Source: Pantanalinema sp.
GTDB lineage: Bacteria; Cyanobacteriota; Sericytochromatia; S15B-MN24; UBA4093
Direction of reading: 5' to 3'
Length of the DNA: 64,000 nucleotides
Assembly (NCBI GenBank): GCA_036704125.1
Contig: DATNQI010000102.1
Location: forward strand, 1-64,000
Below are positions 1 through 7,918 of the stretch, one piece after another. Position 1 is the stretch's first letter, and every line of letters starts with the position of its first letter. The notes beneath the pieces are model-generated. The model had not been told where the DNA came from. It was given only the letters and a program-made list of their open reading frames with translations, and ran no database searches. The translations under genes and the position numbers were made by a program.

Positions 1-713
1 ACCAGCGCCTTGACGATGTCGCCCGAGTTGCGGATGCCGCCGTCGGCGATGAGGGTGGGGGCGTGAGTCACCCGGGGGCGGGCCTTGCGCTTCTCCACGT
101 CGTACCAGCGGTCCATGGCGGCCCTGCACTTGATGATGGCCGAGAGCTGGGGCACCCCGCAGCCCGTGACGATGCGGGTGGTGCAGACGGCACCCGGGCC
201 GACCCCCACCTTGATGGCGTGGGCGCCCGCCTCGAGCAGGTCCCAGGCGCCCTCGGGGGTCGCCACGTTGCCCGCGATCACCCAAAGACCGGGATGGCGC
301 TCGCGCACCGCCTGGATCGTCTCCATGACGCGATCGCTGTGACCGTGCGCCACGTCGATCAAGACGCCTGCGAGCCCCTCGACCAGGGGGATCTTCTCGA
401 GGTCGCTGTCCTTGACGCCGATGGCGAGCAGCCGGTGCCCGGGCGTCGCGGACACCATGCGGGCGTGCTCATGGGCATCGGGGATGAAGCGGTGGATGAC
501 CCCGAGGCCCCCCAGCGCGTGCATGGCGCAGGCCATGGAAAGCTCGGTGACCGTGTCCATGTTGGCGCTGATGATGGGCAGCTGGATCGTCAGGTCGCCG
601 ACCAGCCGCGTCTCGAGGGAGACCTCCTTGCGCGAGTACACCGACGAGCGCTTGGGGACGATGAGCACATCGTCGAAGGTGAGGCCGTGGTTCTCGAGTA
701 GCTTGACGCCCAT
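1..713 (-). CDS. IMP dehydrogenase/GMP reductase family protein, no CBS domains (3' end off window)
   Basis: This is a purine nucleotide enzyme of the IMPDH/GMPR TIM-barrel family, acting in the cytoplasm on IMP or GMP. The reading frame starts at an ATG preceded by AAAGGGG and runs off the left edge. Visible landmarks are the N-terminal [10 protein letters not shown] motif, the SANMDT strand, the catalytic-cysteine loop GPGAVCTTR, and the phosphate-binding [11 protein letters not shown]. The chain goes directly from GGLGVIHR to the next barrel strands, so the CBS pair usual in IMPDH is absent. That favours a GMP-reductase-like (guaC/guaB2) assignment. Substrate preference cannot be decided from the visible part. 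Confidence 0.8.
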   Translation of the reverse strand, partial: MGVKLLENHGLTFDDVLIVPKRSSVYSRKEVSLETRLVGDLTIQLPIISANMDTVTELSMACAMHALGGLGVIHRFIPDAHEHARMVSATPGHRLLAIGVKDSDLEKIPLVEGLAGVLIDVAHGHSDRVMETIQAVRERHPGLWVIAGNVATPEGAWDLLEAGAHAIKVGVGPGAVCTTRIVTGCGVPQLSAIIKCRAAMDRWYDVEKRKARPRVTHAPTLIADGGIRNSGDIVKAL

Positions 714-744
714 GGGTGCCCCTTTCGTTGAATGCGGGCAAGGG

Positions 745-791
745 AAAAACCCCCCTCCCCCGCATGATGGTACGGGAGGGAGGGGGGCTTC
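745..791 (-). terminator. Probable terminator after the EF-hand lipoprotein gene
   Basis: A C-rich arm (about 749-760) and a G-rich arm (about 774-788) form a strong imperfect hairpin. It lies just past the stop of the minus-strand EF-hand gene, and on that strand is followed by a short T-run (the + strand reads AAAAA just before the C-rich arm). Confidence 0.55.
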
Positions 792-817
792 GCAAGTCGA
801 AGGGGGCTTTTGGTCGG

Positions 818-1468
818 TTACTCTTCGATCGGGCTGACGCTCAGGCCCAGGACGCCCTCGAGCTGGGGCCGGGCGAAGAGGAGCAGGAAGGCGGGACCCT
901 CACCCTTGGCCGAGAGGAGCTTCTCGTCCTCGTTCAGGTCGATCTTGGCGAAGAGGCGCGAGACGAAGGGGAAGTCGCCCGTGAGCCCCAGGTCCTTGGT
1001 CAGGTACTCGCGCAGCTCCATGAAGTCGAAGTCCTTGTCGGCGGTGTAGGGCGCGATCGCCTTGCCCATGCGCTCCTCGAGCAGGTGATGGTAGGCCTCG
1101 ACGGCGCTGGTCCCCTGGAGGGCGGCGGCGTGCTCGGCGGGGGTGACCTTGCCGTCCTTGTTGCCGTCGAACTGGCTCATGAAGGTCGAGACCACGTCGG
1201 CGGGGCGGTTGGCTGCGTACTCGCCCTGGGCGATCGCGCCGTCGCGGTTGCCGTCCACGCTCGAAAGCAGCTGGCTCATCTGGCTCGAAAGGACGCCCTT
1301 CACGATGGCGTTGAGCTTGGCGTGGGTCACGTCGTGGTCGCTGTCCAGGGCCCTCGCCGACGAGGCAGTCCCGGTGGCGACGCGGGCGGTGCCCTGCGGG
1401 GCGAGGCCGCAGCCGACCAGCGAGAGCGCGAACGCGCCGAGAACCAGCCCCATGGACCACTTGCGCAT
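818..1468 (-). CDS. EF-hand calcium-binding lipoprotein (216 aa)
   Basis: A predicted lipoprotein carrying calcium-binding EF-hands. The start is the ATG at 1468, preceded by AAAGGG; a longer in-frame start further upstream lacks a signal peptide at its N terminus. Signal peptide residues 1-19 end in a lipobox (LVGC, Cys20). Two canonical EF-hand loops follow in the middle of the chain (DGNRDGAIAQGE and DGNKDGKVTPAE), and a third near the C terminus (DLNEDEK) is degenerate. It should be membrane anchored and may sense or buffer Ca2+ in the envelope. It is monocistronic. The exact role is unknown. Confidence 0.75.
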   Translation of the reverse strand: MRKWSMGLVLGAFALSLVGCGLAPQGTARVATGTASSARALDSDHDVTHAKLNAIVKGVLSSQMSQLLSSVDGNRDGAIAQGEYAANRPADVVSTFMSQFDGNKDGKVTPAEHAAALQGTSAVEAYHHLLEERMGKAIAPYTADKDFDFMELREYLTKDLGLTGDFPFVSRLFAKIDLNEDEKLLSAKGEGPAFLLLFARPQLEGVLGLSVSPIEE

Positions 1469-1552
1469 TTGATAACCCTTTCTTAAACGAGAATTAACTT
1501 TTTCATTGTAGCGAGCGCCTCCCGAGGCGTCAACGGGGAATCTCGCCCAAGC

Positions 1553-1588
1553 CAAAGCCCCCTCTGCGCGCCGCGCAGAGGGGGCTTT
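1553..1588 (-). terminator. Hairpin terminator
   Basis: A perfect inverted repeat, AAAGCCCCCTCTGCGCG against its complement, lies immediately downstream of the minus-strand gene ending at 1605. On the minus strand the stem is followed by a TT-containing stretch. Confidence 0.75.
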
Positions 1589-1604
1589 CGAACGCTCGGA
1601 GCGC

Positions 1605-1874
1605 CTAGGGCACGGCCGGCTTGCGCACCAGGGAGTTGAGGGGCGCGACGCGGGGTTCGGCGTCCTCGGTGTCCCACTCGACGGTGAAGAAGGACGTGGA
1701 TCCGGACTTGCTGCTGCGGCCGGTGGAGCGCTCGTAGGCCATCACGGCGCAGGCGCCCTCGATGCTGTCGACCATCGTGTATTCCGCCGCACCGGGGATC
1801 AGCCCGAGGTCCACCGCCTCGTTGACCTTCCGGCGCGCGGTAGCCGACCACTTGGCTCCCAGTAGCATCGCCAT
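1605..1874 (-). CDS. Hypothetical protein, 89 aa
   Basis: A small unrecognised protein. The gene looks real: the ATG is preceded by AGGAGGG at good spacing and it is followed by a perfect hairpin terminator. The sequence has no signal peptide or membrane segment. The N-terminal half looks helical, and the middle contains SIEGACAVMAYERSTGR and a stretch rich in Ser and Lys. I recognise no family, and the neighbours do not suggest a function. Confidence 0.55.
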   Translation of the reverse strand: MAMLLGAKWSATARRKVNEAVDLGLIPGAAEYTMVDSIEGACAVMAYERSTGRSSKSGSTSFFTVEWDTEDAEPRVAPLNSLVRKPAVP

Positions 1875-1966
1875 CGTACCCTCCTCTTCGCGAAGCGCCG
1901 GAACCGCCGGCGCCGTCGGTCCCGGGAACGCCGTGCCAGGGCACCCGGAAGACGCTCCCTTGAACG

Positions 1967-1980
1967 CTAAGCTAGCTTAG
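1967..1980. promoter_or_regulatory. Perfect 14-bp palindrome between divergent genes
   Basis: CTAAGCTAGCTTAG is a perfect palindrome in the 215-bp gap between the divergent 89-aa gene and malQ. Its position suits a dimeric-regulator operator, but no regulator is identified. The rest of the gap is AT-richer than its surroundings and probably holds promoters. Confidence 0.3.
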
Positions 1981-2089
1981 ACACGGGATTAAGAATTCCA
2001 TTATAGCATGCCTTCGGCGAACTACCGTTGGACGCTTTTATCCAGTACACTCGAAGGGCTCTCACCACGACTCGACGGGGGAGGATTCC

Positions 2090-3616
2090 TTGAAGTTTCC
2101 ACGTTCCAGCGGCGTCCTGCTGCACCCCACCTCGCTGCCCGGTCGCTTCGGCCTCGGCACCCTTGGCGACGAGGCGCACCGCTTCGTCGACTACCTCGCC
2201 GAGAGCGGCCAGCGCTACTGGCAGGTCCTGCCCCTCGGCCCCACCAGCTACGGCGACTCGCCCTACCAGGCCCTCTCGGCCTTCGCCGGCAACCCCATGC
2301 TGATCGACCTGGAGCGCCTGGTGCAGGAGGGGTGGCTCGCGGCCGACGACCTTTCCGACGCGCCGGCCTTCCCCGAGGAAAAGGTCGACTACGGCTGGGT
2401 GATCCCCTACAAGACCGAGAAGCTGCGCGCGGCCTTCGCCCGCTTCGAGGCGACTGCCGGCGCCGAGGACCGGCAGCGCTTCGAGGGCTTCTGCCACGGC
2501 AGCATGGCCTGGCTTGCCGACTTCGCCCTGTTCATGGCCCTCAAGGACCACTTCGACGGCGCCTCATGGTCGAGCTGGGATCAGCCGCTGCGCGATCGCC
2601 ACCCCGAGGCCGTCACCGCGTACCACCGCCGCCTGGAGCCCCAGGTGCGCTACCACGCCTTCCTCCAGTACCTCTTCTTCAGCCAGTACACCGACCTCAA
2701 GCGTCACGCCGAGGCGCGCTCGGTTGCGATCATCGGGGATCTGCCGATCTTCGTCGCCTACGACAGCGCGGACGCCTGGTCGCACCCCGAGCTGTTCCAC
2801 TTCGATTCCAAGGGCCACCCCACGGTGGTGGCGGGGGTCCCGCCCGACTACTTCAGCGAGACCGGCCAGCTCTGGGGCAACCCCCTTTACCGCTGGGATG
2901 CGCTCGCCAGGACCGGCTACGCCTGGTGGATCGAGCGCCTCAAGATGGCGCTGACCCTCTACGACGTGATCCGGGTCGATCACTTCCGGGGGTTCGAGGC
3001 CTACTGGGAGATCCCCGCCGGCGAGACGACGGCCGTCAAGGGACGCTGGGTCAAGGGGCCGGATCGCGCCTTCTTCGACGCCCTCAGGCGCGAGATGGGC
3101 GAGCTGCCCATCATCGCCGAGGACCTCGGCCTCATCACCCCCGAGGTCGAGGCGCTGCGCGATGGAGCCGGGTTGCCCGGCATGAAGATCCTGCAGTTCG
3201 CCTTCGGTTCGGACGCCCAGAACGCCTACCTGCCCCACAACTACCGCTCGTCCCACTGCGTCGTCTACACGGGCACCCACGACAACGACACGACCGAGGG
3301 CTTCTTCGCCCAGGCGGCCGAAGAGGAGCGCGCGTTCTTCCGGGCCTACGTCGGATCCGAGGCCGAGGGCGTCTCGCGGGCCCTGATCCGCATGGCGTTC
3401 GCCTCGGTGGCGGATCTCGCCGTGATCCCCATGCAGGACTGGCTCGGGCTGGGCTCCGAGGCCCGGATGAACGTGCCCGGCCAGGCCGCCGACAACTGGG
3501 CGTGGCGCATGACCTCCGCCGACGCCTCGTCCGCGCTGGGCGCGTCGATGCGCGAGCTCGCCGAGCTGTACGGGCGCTCCAAGGTCCGGGTGAGCGCCGA
3601 GCTGGCCGCCCGCTAG
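2090..3616 (+). CDS. malQ: 4-alpha-glucanotransferase (GH77)
   Basis: Cytoplasmic amylomaltase that transfers alpha-1,4-glucan segments in glycogen and maltodextrin metabolism. At 508 aa it has the usual bacterial length. The start is a TTG with GGGGGAGG eight bases upstream. Family landmarks are SSGVLLHPTSLPG at the N terminus, QVLPLGPT, SPYQALSAFAGNP, the nucleophile region IRVDHFRGFEAYW, the acid/base region IIAEDLG, and GTHDNDTTEGF. It stands alone, bounded by a large hairpin terminator, so no other glycogen gene is co-transcribed here. Confidence 0.96.
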   Translation: MKFPRSSGVLLHPTSLPGRFGLGTLGDEAHRFVDYLAESGQRYWQVLPLGPTSYGDSPYQALSAFAGNPMLIDLERLVQEGWLAADDLSDAPAFPEEKVDYGWVIPYKTEKLRAAFARFEATAGAEDRQRFEGFCHGSMAWLADFALFMALKDHFDGASWSSWDQPLRDRHPEAVTAYHRRLEPQVRYHAFLQYLFFSQYTDLKRHAEARSVAIIGDLPIFVAYDSADAWSHPELFHFDSKGHPTVVAGVPPDYFSETGQLWGNPLYRWDALARTGYAWWIERLKMALTLYDVIRVDHFRGFEAYWEIPAGETTAVKGRWVKGPDRAFFDALRREMGELPIIAEDLGLITPEVEALRDGAGLPGMKILQFAFGSDAQNAYLPHNYRSSHCVVYTGTHDNDTTEGFFAQAAEEERAFFRAYVGSEAEGVSRALIRMAFASVADLAVIPMQDWLGLGSEARMNVPGQAADNWAWRMTSADASSALGASMRELAELYGRSKVRVSAELAAR

Positions 3617-3677
3617 CCTTCCGAACGACGAACGGCCCGGCACCTCGAAGGCGCCGGGCCGTTCGTCGTTCGGAAGG
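3617..3677. terminator. Long perfect hairpin terminator of malQ
   Basis: An inverted repeat of about 25 bp per arm (CCTTCCGAACGACGAACGGC... and its complement) directly follows the malQ stop. It probably serves the convergent ywbE gene too. Confidence 0.85.
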
Positions 3678-3690
3678 GACCGATGCGCGC

Positions 3691-3876
3691 TCAGCCCCAG
3701 GAGGCGAGCACGGTGCGGACCCGGCCGATCTCGCCGCTTGTCAGGCGGACCTTGATCCCGCGCGGGTGGGTGGAGGACTTGGTGAGAACCTGGGCGACGA
3801 TCCCCTCGGAGCTTTGGCGATCGGCCGCGTAGGGCCGCGAGGCGATGAGGACGCGATCGCCGACTTTCGGGCGCAT
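3691..3876 (-). CDS. ywbE: YwbE family protein (DUF2196)
   Basis: A 61-residue protein matching the small YwbE family, known from Bacillus and many other bacteria with no firm function. Seen here: an N-terminal PKVGDRVLI, then the family-typical EGIVAQVLT, the hallmark STHPRGIKVRL, and the end GEIGRVRTV. These suggest a small beta-barrel fold. A consensus extended -10 element lies upstream on the same strand. It is monocistronic. Confidence 0.8.
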   Translation of the reverse strand: MRPKVGDRVLIASRPYAADRQSSEGIVAQVLTKSSTHPRGIKVRLTSGEIGRVRTVLASWG

Positions 3877-3955
3877 GGAGACCTCCTCTCGAGCTTGGAC
3901 GGGCGAAGAGAGATCGGGGCTGATGGCCGTCGGGTTATCGTGAAGTTCGTCCCCG

Positions 3956-3964
3956 ATTATAGCA
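3956..3964 (-). promoter_or_regulatory. Extended -10 promoter for ywbE
   Basis: The minus strand reads TGCTATAAT, a perfect extended -10 element, about 80 bases upstream of the ywbE start. No clear -35 is visible; that place is occupied by a terminator stem. Confidence 0.55.
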
Positions 3965-4017
3965 AAACGAGGGAACCCACCCGGCGCGATTCAGCCGGGT
4001 GGGTTCCCTCGTTTTTG
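3964..4017. terminator. Bidirectional hairpin terminator
   Basis: AAAACGAGGGAACCCACCCGG pairs with its complement around a short loop and is flanked by A-run and T-run. It lies just after the stop of the minus-strand gene at 4074. Confidence 0.85.
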
Positions 4018-4073
4018 CTCGCTCGGCGCTCGAGCCAAGCGCCCCTCGCGGCGTGCCCCGCCGGTCCGAAAGG

Positions 4074-4811
4074 TCAGCGCGCGGCGAGCGCCGCGCTCTC
4101 GGCCACGACCAGCACGTGGGCCATGCCGTCGGTCTCGTAGGGATCTCCCTCGCCGTTCTTTCCCTGGAAGGGGCGGCCGATGCCGGGGATCTCGTAGCGT
4201 TCCGTCACCAGCTGGGTCTCGAGGAGGGTCGTGGCGACGTAGGCGCGCTCCTCGTCGATCTTGGGGTCGATGACGTGAGTCGGGCCGTCGATGAGGCGAA
4301 CCTTGACGTCCTTGGTGGCCGCGATCGCCCAGGTCTGGCGGCCGCTGGGATCCAGGACGGGAGTCTTCCAGATGCGGAAGTGGTCGCGCTTGCGCACGTC
4401 GGCGCTGTTCTTCTGGTAGCCCACGTCCTGCTCGCGGTCGTAGAGGTGAAGCGGGCTCATGGGCGAGTTGGCGTAGGGGAGGTTGAAGGCGTAGGCGTTG
4501 GCCATCCGCAGCGAGGTCTGGAAGGTGATGGGCTCGGCCACGATCCAGCCGGCCTTGAGGATGGCGCCGTGGACGGCGGCTTCGCTGCCCACCATGACCA
4601 CGTTCACCGGGTCGCCGGGGGCGGTCTTCTTGCCGGCCAGCTTCTTGGTGAAGGGCTCGCTCGGGAGGCTCGCCAGGCGCGGCGTGGGGGTCGCGACCGG
4701 GGCCGGGGCGGGGCCGAAGGTGCCGGTGTCGCCGAGAGCGACGCCCATGGGGGCGCGGCCGCATCCCGCGGCGAGCATCGTCAGCAACAGCAGCAAGTGA
4801 AAGCGCTTCAT
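4074..4811 (-). CDS. Lipoprotein with LssY C-terminal-like domain
   Basis: A 245-aa predicted lipoprotein. The start is the ATG at 4811, preceded by GGAGGAGA; an earlier in-frame ATG lies within that site and is unlikely. The signal peptide ends in a lipobox (LAAGC, Cys17), followed by a short Pro/Thr linker. The body reads GDPVNVVMVGS, ILKAGWIVAEPI and a C-terminal half with AIAATKDVKVRLID, resembling the LssY_C domain also found fused to PAP2 phosphatases and DedA proteins. Here the domain is alone and anchored in the envelope. Function is unknown; the family call is by eye and moderate. Confidence 0.6.
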   Translation of the reverse strand: MKRFHLLLLLTMLAAGCGRAPMGVALGDTGTFGPAPAPVATPTPRLASLPSEPFTKKLAGKKTAPGDPVNVVMVGSEAAVHGAILKAGWIVAEPITFQTSLRMANAYAFNLPYANSPMSPLHLYDREQDVGYQKNSADVRKRDHFRIWKTPVLDPSGRQTWAIAATKDVKVRLIDGPTHVIDPKIDEERAYVATTLLETQLVTERYEIPGIGRPFQGKNGEGDPYETDGMAHVLVVAESAALAAR

Positions 4812-4977
4812 CCCCGTGTCTCCTCCGTTCAAGAGGTGTTATCGCCCCCGGTCGGGGCAGGGATGGTTCAGCTCAGGTTAAATTTCCATCAAGCCTCGAA
4901 AGGAAGGCCACGGGGCCCCGCGGGGCCGGGTATGATCCTGCTCGGAAGCGAGTCTTGCTTGCCTGATTGGAGGTCGC

Positions 4978-5787
4978 GTGCCGATTCTGCTCTGTCTTCT
5001 GGTCCTCTTGGCGCTGGCGGCGCCCGCCCAGGCCGCGCTCCTCGATTTCGACGGCCACCGGGTCCCTGCGGGGCCCTACCGTCGCATCGTGTCGCTCGCC
5101 CCCTCCAACACCGAGCTGCTCTACGCCATCGGCTGGGGCGATCGGGTGGTGGGGGTGACCGACGCCTGCGACTACCCCGCCCAGGCGCGGCGCAAGGCCC
5201 GGGTGGGGTCGGCCGAGAACCTGAGCGTGGAGCGGGTGCTCGCCCTTTCGCCGGACCTGGTGCTCGGGATTCCGAGCAAGGCGCCGGTCTACGCCCAGCT
5301 GGGGCGCATGCTCCGTGTCCCGTTCGTGCTCTTGCCGAGCGACGACCTCGAGTCGGTGGCCGTCAACGCCGAGGGCCTCGGCGAGATCGTCGGGCCCCAG
5401 GGCAAGCGCTTCGCCGAGAAGTACCGCCGGCAGCTCGCGGCAATCGCGCCCAGCCGGGCGCACCCCAAGGTCTTCTACATGGTGTGGGATCGCCCGCTCA
5501 TGTCCGCCGGGCCCAGGACCTTCCTGGACGACCTGGTGCGGCGCTCGGGGGGGCGCAACGTCGTGACGGCCCCCGGCTACGCGCCCTTCGCCCAAGAGGC
5601 CCTGATCGCGAGCGATCCGGACGTGATCGCCTTCCCTGACAACCTGCGGCCCGCCGCCGAGCGGCTGAGGGCCCGCCTCAAGCGAGCGCGCCTGGTCGCC
5701 CTGCCGGCCGACGACGTCTCGCGGCCCGGGCCGCGCGTCATCACGGCGATCCAGCAAGCAGCCAAGGCCTTCGACCGGAAGCCCTGA
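4978..5787 (+). CDS. BtuF-like periplasmic binding protein (cobalamin/siderophore type)
   Basis: Probable substrate-binding protein of a metal-chelate ABC importer, class III with two lobes. The start is a GTG with GGAGG upstream. A signal peptide (residues 1-19, ending APAQA) precedes RIVSLAPSNTELLYAIG, the standard BtuF opening, then VVGVTDACDYP and an ISxExxLAL-like segment (LSVERVLALSPDLVLG). The C-terminal lobe has FLDDLVRRSGGRNVV. Vitamin B12 is the best guess because the SLAPSNTE and CDYP motifs are typical of BtuF, but the permease and ATPase genes are not in the window, so specificity is open. Confidence 0.8.
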   Translation: MPILLCLLVLLALAAPAQAALLDFDGHRVPAGPYRRIVSLAPSNTELLYAIGWGDRVVGVTDACDYPAQARRKARVGSAENLSVERVLALSPDLVLGIPSKAPVYAQLGRMLRVPFVLLPSDDLESVAVNAEGLGEIVGPQGKRFAEKYRRQLAAIAPSRAHPKVFYMVWDRPLMSAGPRTFLDDLVRRSGGRNVVTAPGYAPFAQEALIASDPDVIAFPDNLRPAAERLRARLKRARLVALPADDVSRPGPRVITAIQQAAKAFDRKP

Positions 5788-5822
5788 TCTCGCGCTGCAT
5801 CGGGTCTTGCCGGGTCATGCCA

Positions 5823-5831
5823 TGGTAGAAT
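5823..5831 (+). promoter_or_regulatory. Putative extended -10 promoter
   Basis: TGGTAGAAT lies just upstream of the receiver gene. The same pattern, TG-n-TAGAAT, recurs before the NUDIX gene and nuoA. No -35 hexamer is evident. Confidence 0.35.
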
Positions 5832-5838
5832 CGAGGTC

Positions 5839-6213
5839 ATGCGTCCGATGAAAATACTCGTGGTCGACGATGAGCCGACCAACGCCGAGATCCTGAGCCT
5901 CCTGCTCACGCGGGAGGGGCACCAGGTGACCATCGCCTCGGATGGACCCTCGGGGGTCGAGGCGGCCCTGCGGCTCAACCCCGACATGGTCTTCATGGAC
6001 GTGCTGATGCCCGGCGACTTTGACGGTCTCGAGGCCATCCGCCGGATCAAGGCCGATCCCGCCTTCACGGGGATCGTCATCTGCCAGTCGGCGCGCGCGA
6101 GCGGCGCCGACCAGGAGGAGGGGCTCGTCTCCGGCGCCGACGGCTACCTCACCAAGCCCTTCAAGCGCCGCGACGTGCTGGAGCTCATCGCCCAGTTCGA
6201 GCCGGGCCTCTGA
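5839..6213 (+). CDS. Single-domain response regulator (CheY-like)
   Basis: A stand-alone receiver domain of 124 aa with no output domain. It has every residue needed for phosphorylation: the acidic pair at D10-D11, the phospho-acceptor Asp54 in FMDVLMP, Ser84 in place of the switch Thr, and Lys106 in LTKPF. It probably relays phosphate or acts by protein contact. No kinase gene lies next to it; the soluble histidine kinase at 54.2 kb and the chemoreceptor at 10.8 kb are possible but unproven partners. Confidence 0.9.
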   Translation: MRPMKILVVDDEPTNAEILSLLLTREGHQVTIASDGPSGVEAALRLNPDMVFMDVLMPGDFDGLEAIRRIKADPAFTGIVICQSARASGADQEEGLVSGADGYLTKPFKRRDVLELIAQFEPGL

Positions 6214-6232
6214 CCGGGATCCCGAAGCCTTC

Positions 6233-7030
6233 CTAGATCGACAGGTCCCGCCGGCGGAACGCGAGGACGGCCCCGGCGATCGCCACGAGCGTGACCCCCA
6301 GCAGCACCCCCAGGTGTGAAGGCACGAGCGCGCCGCCGCCGAGCAGGGCCTTGGGGTCGTAGTAGGCGAAGAGCGAGAGGAAGCGCACCGCCTTGGCGGG
6401 CGCCCACAGCTCCGCGACGTAGTTCAGCAAGAAGCCCCCGAGCATGATCCCCGTGCCGACGAGCACGGCCTTGCCCTTCTCGGAGGTCATGGCCGAGCAG
6501 CACAGGGTGATCGCGCCGATGGCCCCGTAGAGCGCGAAGGTCTCGAGGCCCGCGAGCAGGTAGGGCCGGATTCCCGCGTGCGCGATGCCGAGGGCCTCCG
6601 CGGCGCCCAGCAGCCCGGCGATGAAGGCGATCGAGAGCGCCATCGCGCCCGAGAGCAGCACGAGGGCCTTCGAGAGGACGAAGGCGGCGCGATCGAGCGG
6701 GTAGCTCAGGATCCATCCGAGCGTGCCGGCCTCGATCTCGCCGGCGATCGCCTGCGCGCCTCGGGCGATGGACCAGGCGGCGAACAGCGCCAGGAGCACC
6801 GGGTGGGTGAAGGCGATCCCGGCGAACCCCTCGAAGGTGTCGAGGCCTGCGCGCGAGCGCACCATGGGCTGCAGGAAGCTCGGCACCATGCGCAGCATGG
6901 CGGACATGGAGTCGTGCATGGCCGGGAAGACGGCGCTCATCAGCACGCCGAAGAGCAGCAGCCCCAGCGCGAGGATGAGGAGGAGGCGCCAGGCGCTCCC
7001 GGCTTCGTGGCGGATCAGGTCGAGGTTCAC
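6233..7030 (-). CDS. ABC-2 type transporter permease
   Basis: Integral membrane subunit of an ABC exporter, 265 aa with about six hydrophobic segments and a large extracytoplasmic stretch between the first two. The segment AIAGEIEAGTLGWILSYPLDR is typical of ABC-2 permeases (the EIExGTL signature). Its start overlaps the stop of the ATPase gene by four bases, so the two are translationally coupled. It is the last gene of a five-gene envelope operon. Substrate unknown. Confidence 0.85.
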   Translation of the reverse strand: MNLDLIRHEAGSAWRLLLILALGLLLFGVLMSAVFPAMHDSMSAMLRMVPSFLQPMVRSRAGLDTFEGFAGIAFTHPVLLALFAAWSIARGAQAIAGEIEAGTLGWILSYPLDRAAFVLSKALVLLSGAMALSIAFIAGLLGAAEALGIAHAGIRPYLLAGLETFALYGAIGAITLCCSAMTSEKGKAVLVGTGIMLGGFLLNYVAELWAPAKAVRFLSLFAYYDPKALLGGGALVPSHLGVLLGVTLVAIAGAVLAFRRRDLSI

Positions 7031-7917
7031 GGGCGGGGGTTCTCGTAGTAGCCGAGGAAGACCTCCTCAAGGCGGGCGGGTTCCAGGGTGAAGTCGGCGA
7101 CGGGCAGCGCCGCGAGCGCGACGAGCAGCTCGCGGGCCTCGCCGGCGTAGGCGAAGCTCGCGTGCCGCCCCTGCTGGGAGCGGAAGGTCGCGTTCGGCAG
7201 GCCCACCTCGCGCGCGTCGAGCGGCGCGTCGAACGTCAGGTTGAGCAGGCGGACTTTGCGGGCCTGGAGGTCGGCGACCCCCTCGACGGCGAGCAGCTTC
7301 CCGCCCCGGATGATGGCCACGCGATCGCAGAGCTGCTCGACCTCCGAGAGGATGTGCGACGAGAGGAGGACCGTCTTGCCCCGCTCGCGCGCCTCGCCGA
7401 GCAGGTGGTGGAACTCCTGCTGGATGAGGGGGTCGAAGCCGTCGGAGGGCTCGTCCAGGATCAGCAGGTCCGGGTCGTGCATCATCGCCTGGATGAGGGC
7501 TACTTTCTGCTTCATTCCCTTGGAGTAGTGGCGGATCCTGCCGTCGAGCTTGATGCCGAGGCGGCCGGCGAGCGCGCGGGCGCGCTCGAGGGATCCCGGC
7601 GGGCGGTAGCGGGAAAGATAGGCCAGCAGGTCGCTCCCGGTCATGTGCTCGTAGAGGTTGAACTCGGCCGGCAGGTAGCCGATGCGCCGCCGCAGCGCCA
7701 CCGCGTCGCGCCGGGAGTCGAGGCCGAAGACGCGGGCGCTTCCGGCGTCGGGCCTGAGGTAGGAGAGCAGCAGCCGGATGGTGGTGGTCTTGCCGGCCCC
7801 GTTGGGGCCGAGGAAGCCGAAGATCTGTCCCGGCGCCACGTGCAGGTCGAGGCCGAACACCCCGGCCGTCTCGCCGAAGCGCTTGGTCAGGCCTTCCAGG
7901 GCGATGGCGTCGGTCAT
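7027..7917 (-). CDS. ABC transporter ATP-binding protein
   Basis: Nucleotide-binding subunit for the adjoining ABC-2 permease, 296 aa. The start at 7917 has GGAGG upstream; a longer frame would run back into the preceding gene. Walker A GPNGAGKTT, signature-like YSKGMKQK, Walker B LLILDEPSDGFD and the switch His in LSSHIL are all present. The C-terminal about 80 residues form the extra domain common to CcmA/NatA-type exporters. The preceding DUF2993 stop and this start are one base apart. Confidence 0.92.
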   Translation of the reverse strand: MTDAIALEGLTKRFGETAGVFGLDLHVAPGQIFGFLGPNGAGKTTTIRLLLSYLRPDAGSARVFGLDSRRDAVALRRRIGYLPAEFNLYEHMTGSDLLAYLSRYRPPGSLERARALAGRLGIKLDGRIRHYSKGMKQKVALIQAMMHDPDLLILDEPSDGFDPLIQQEFHHLLGEARERGKTVLLSSHILSEVEQLCDRVAIIRGGKLLAVEGVADLQARKVRLLNLTFDAPLDAREVGLPNATFRSQQGRHASFAYAGEARELLVALAALPVADFTLEPARLEEVFLGYYENPRP

Positions 7918-7918
7918 G

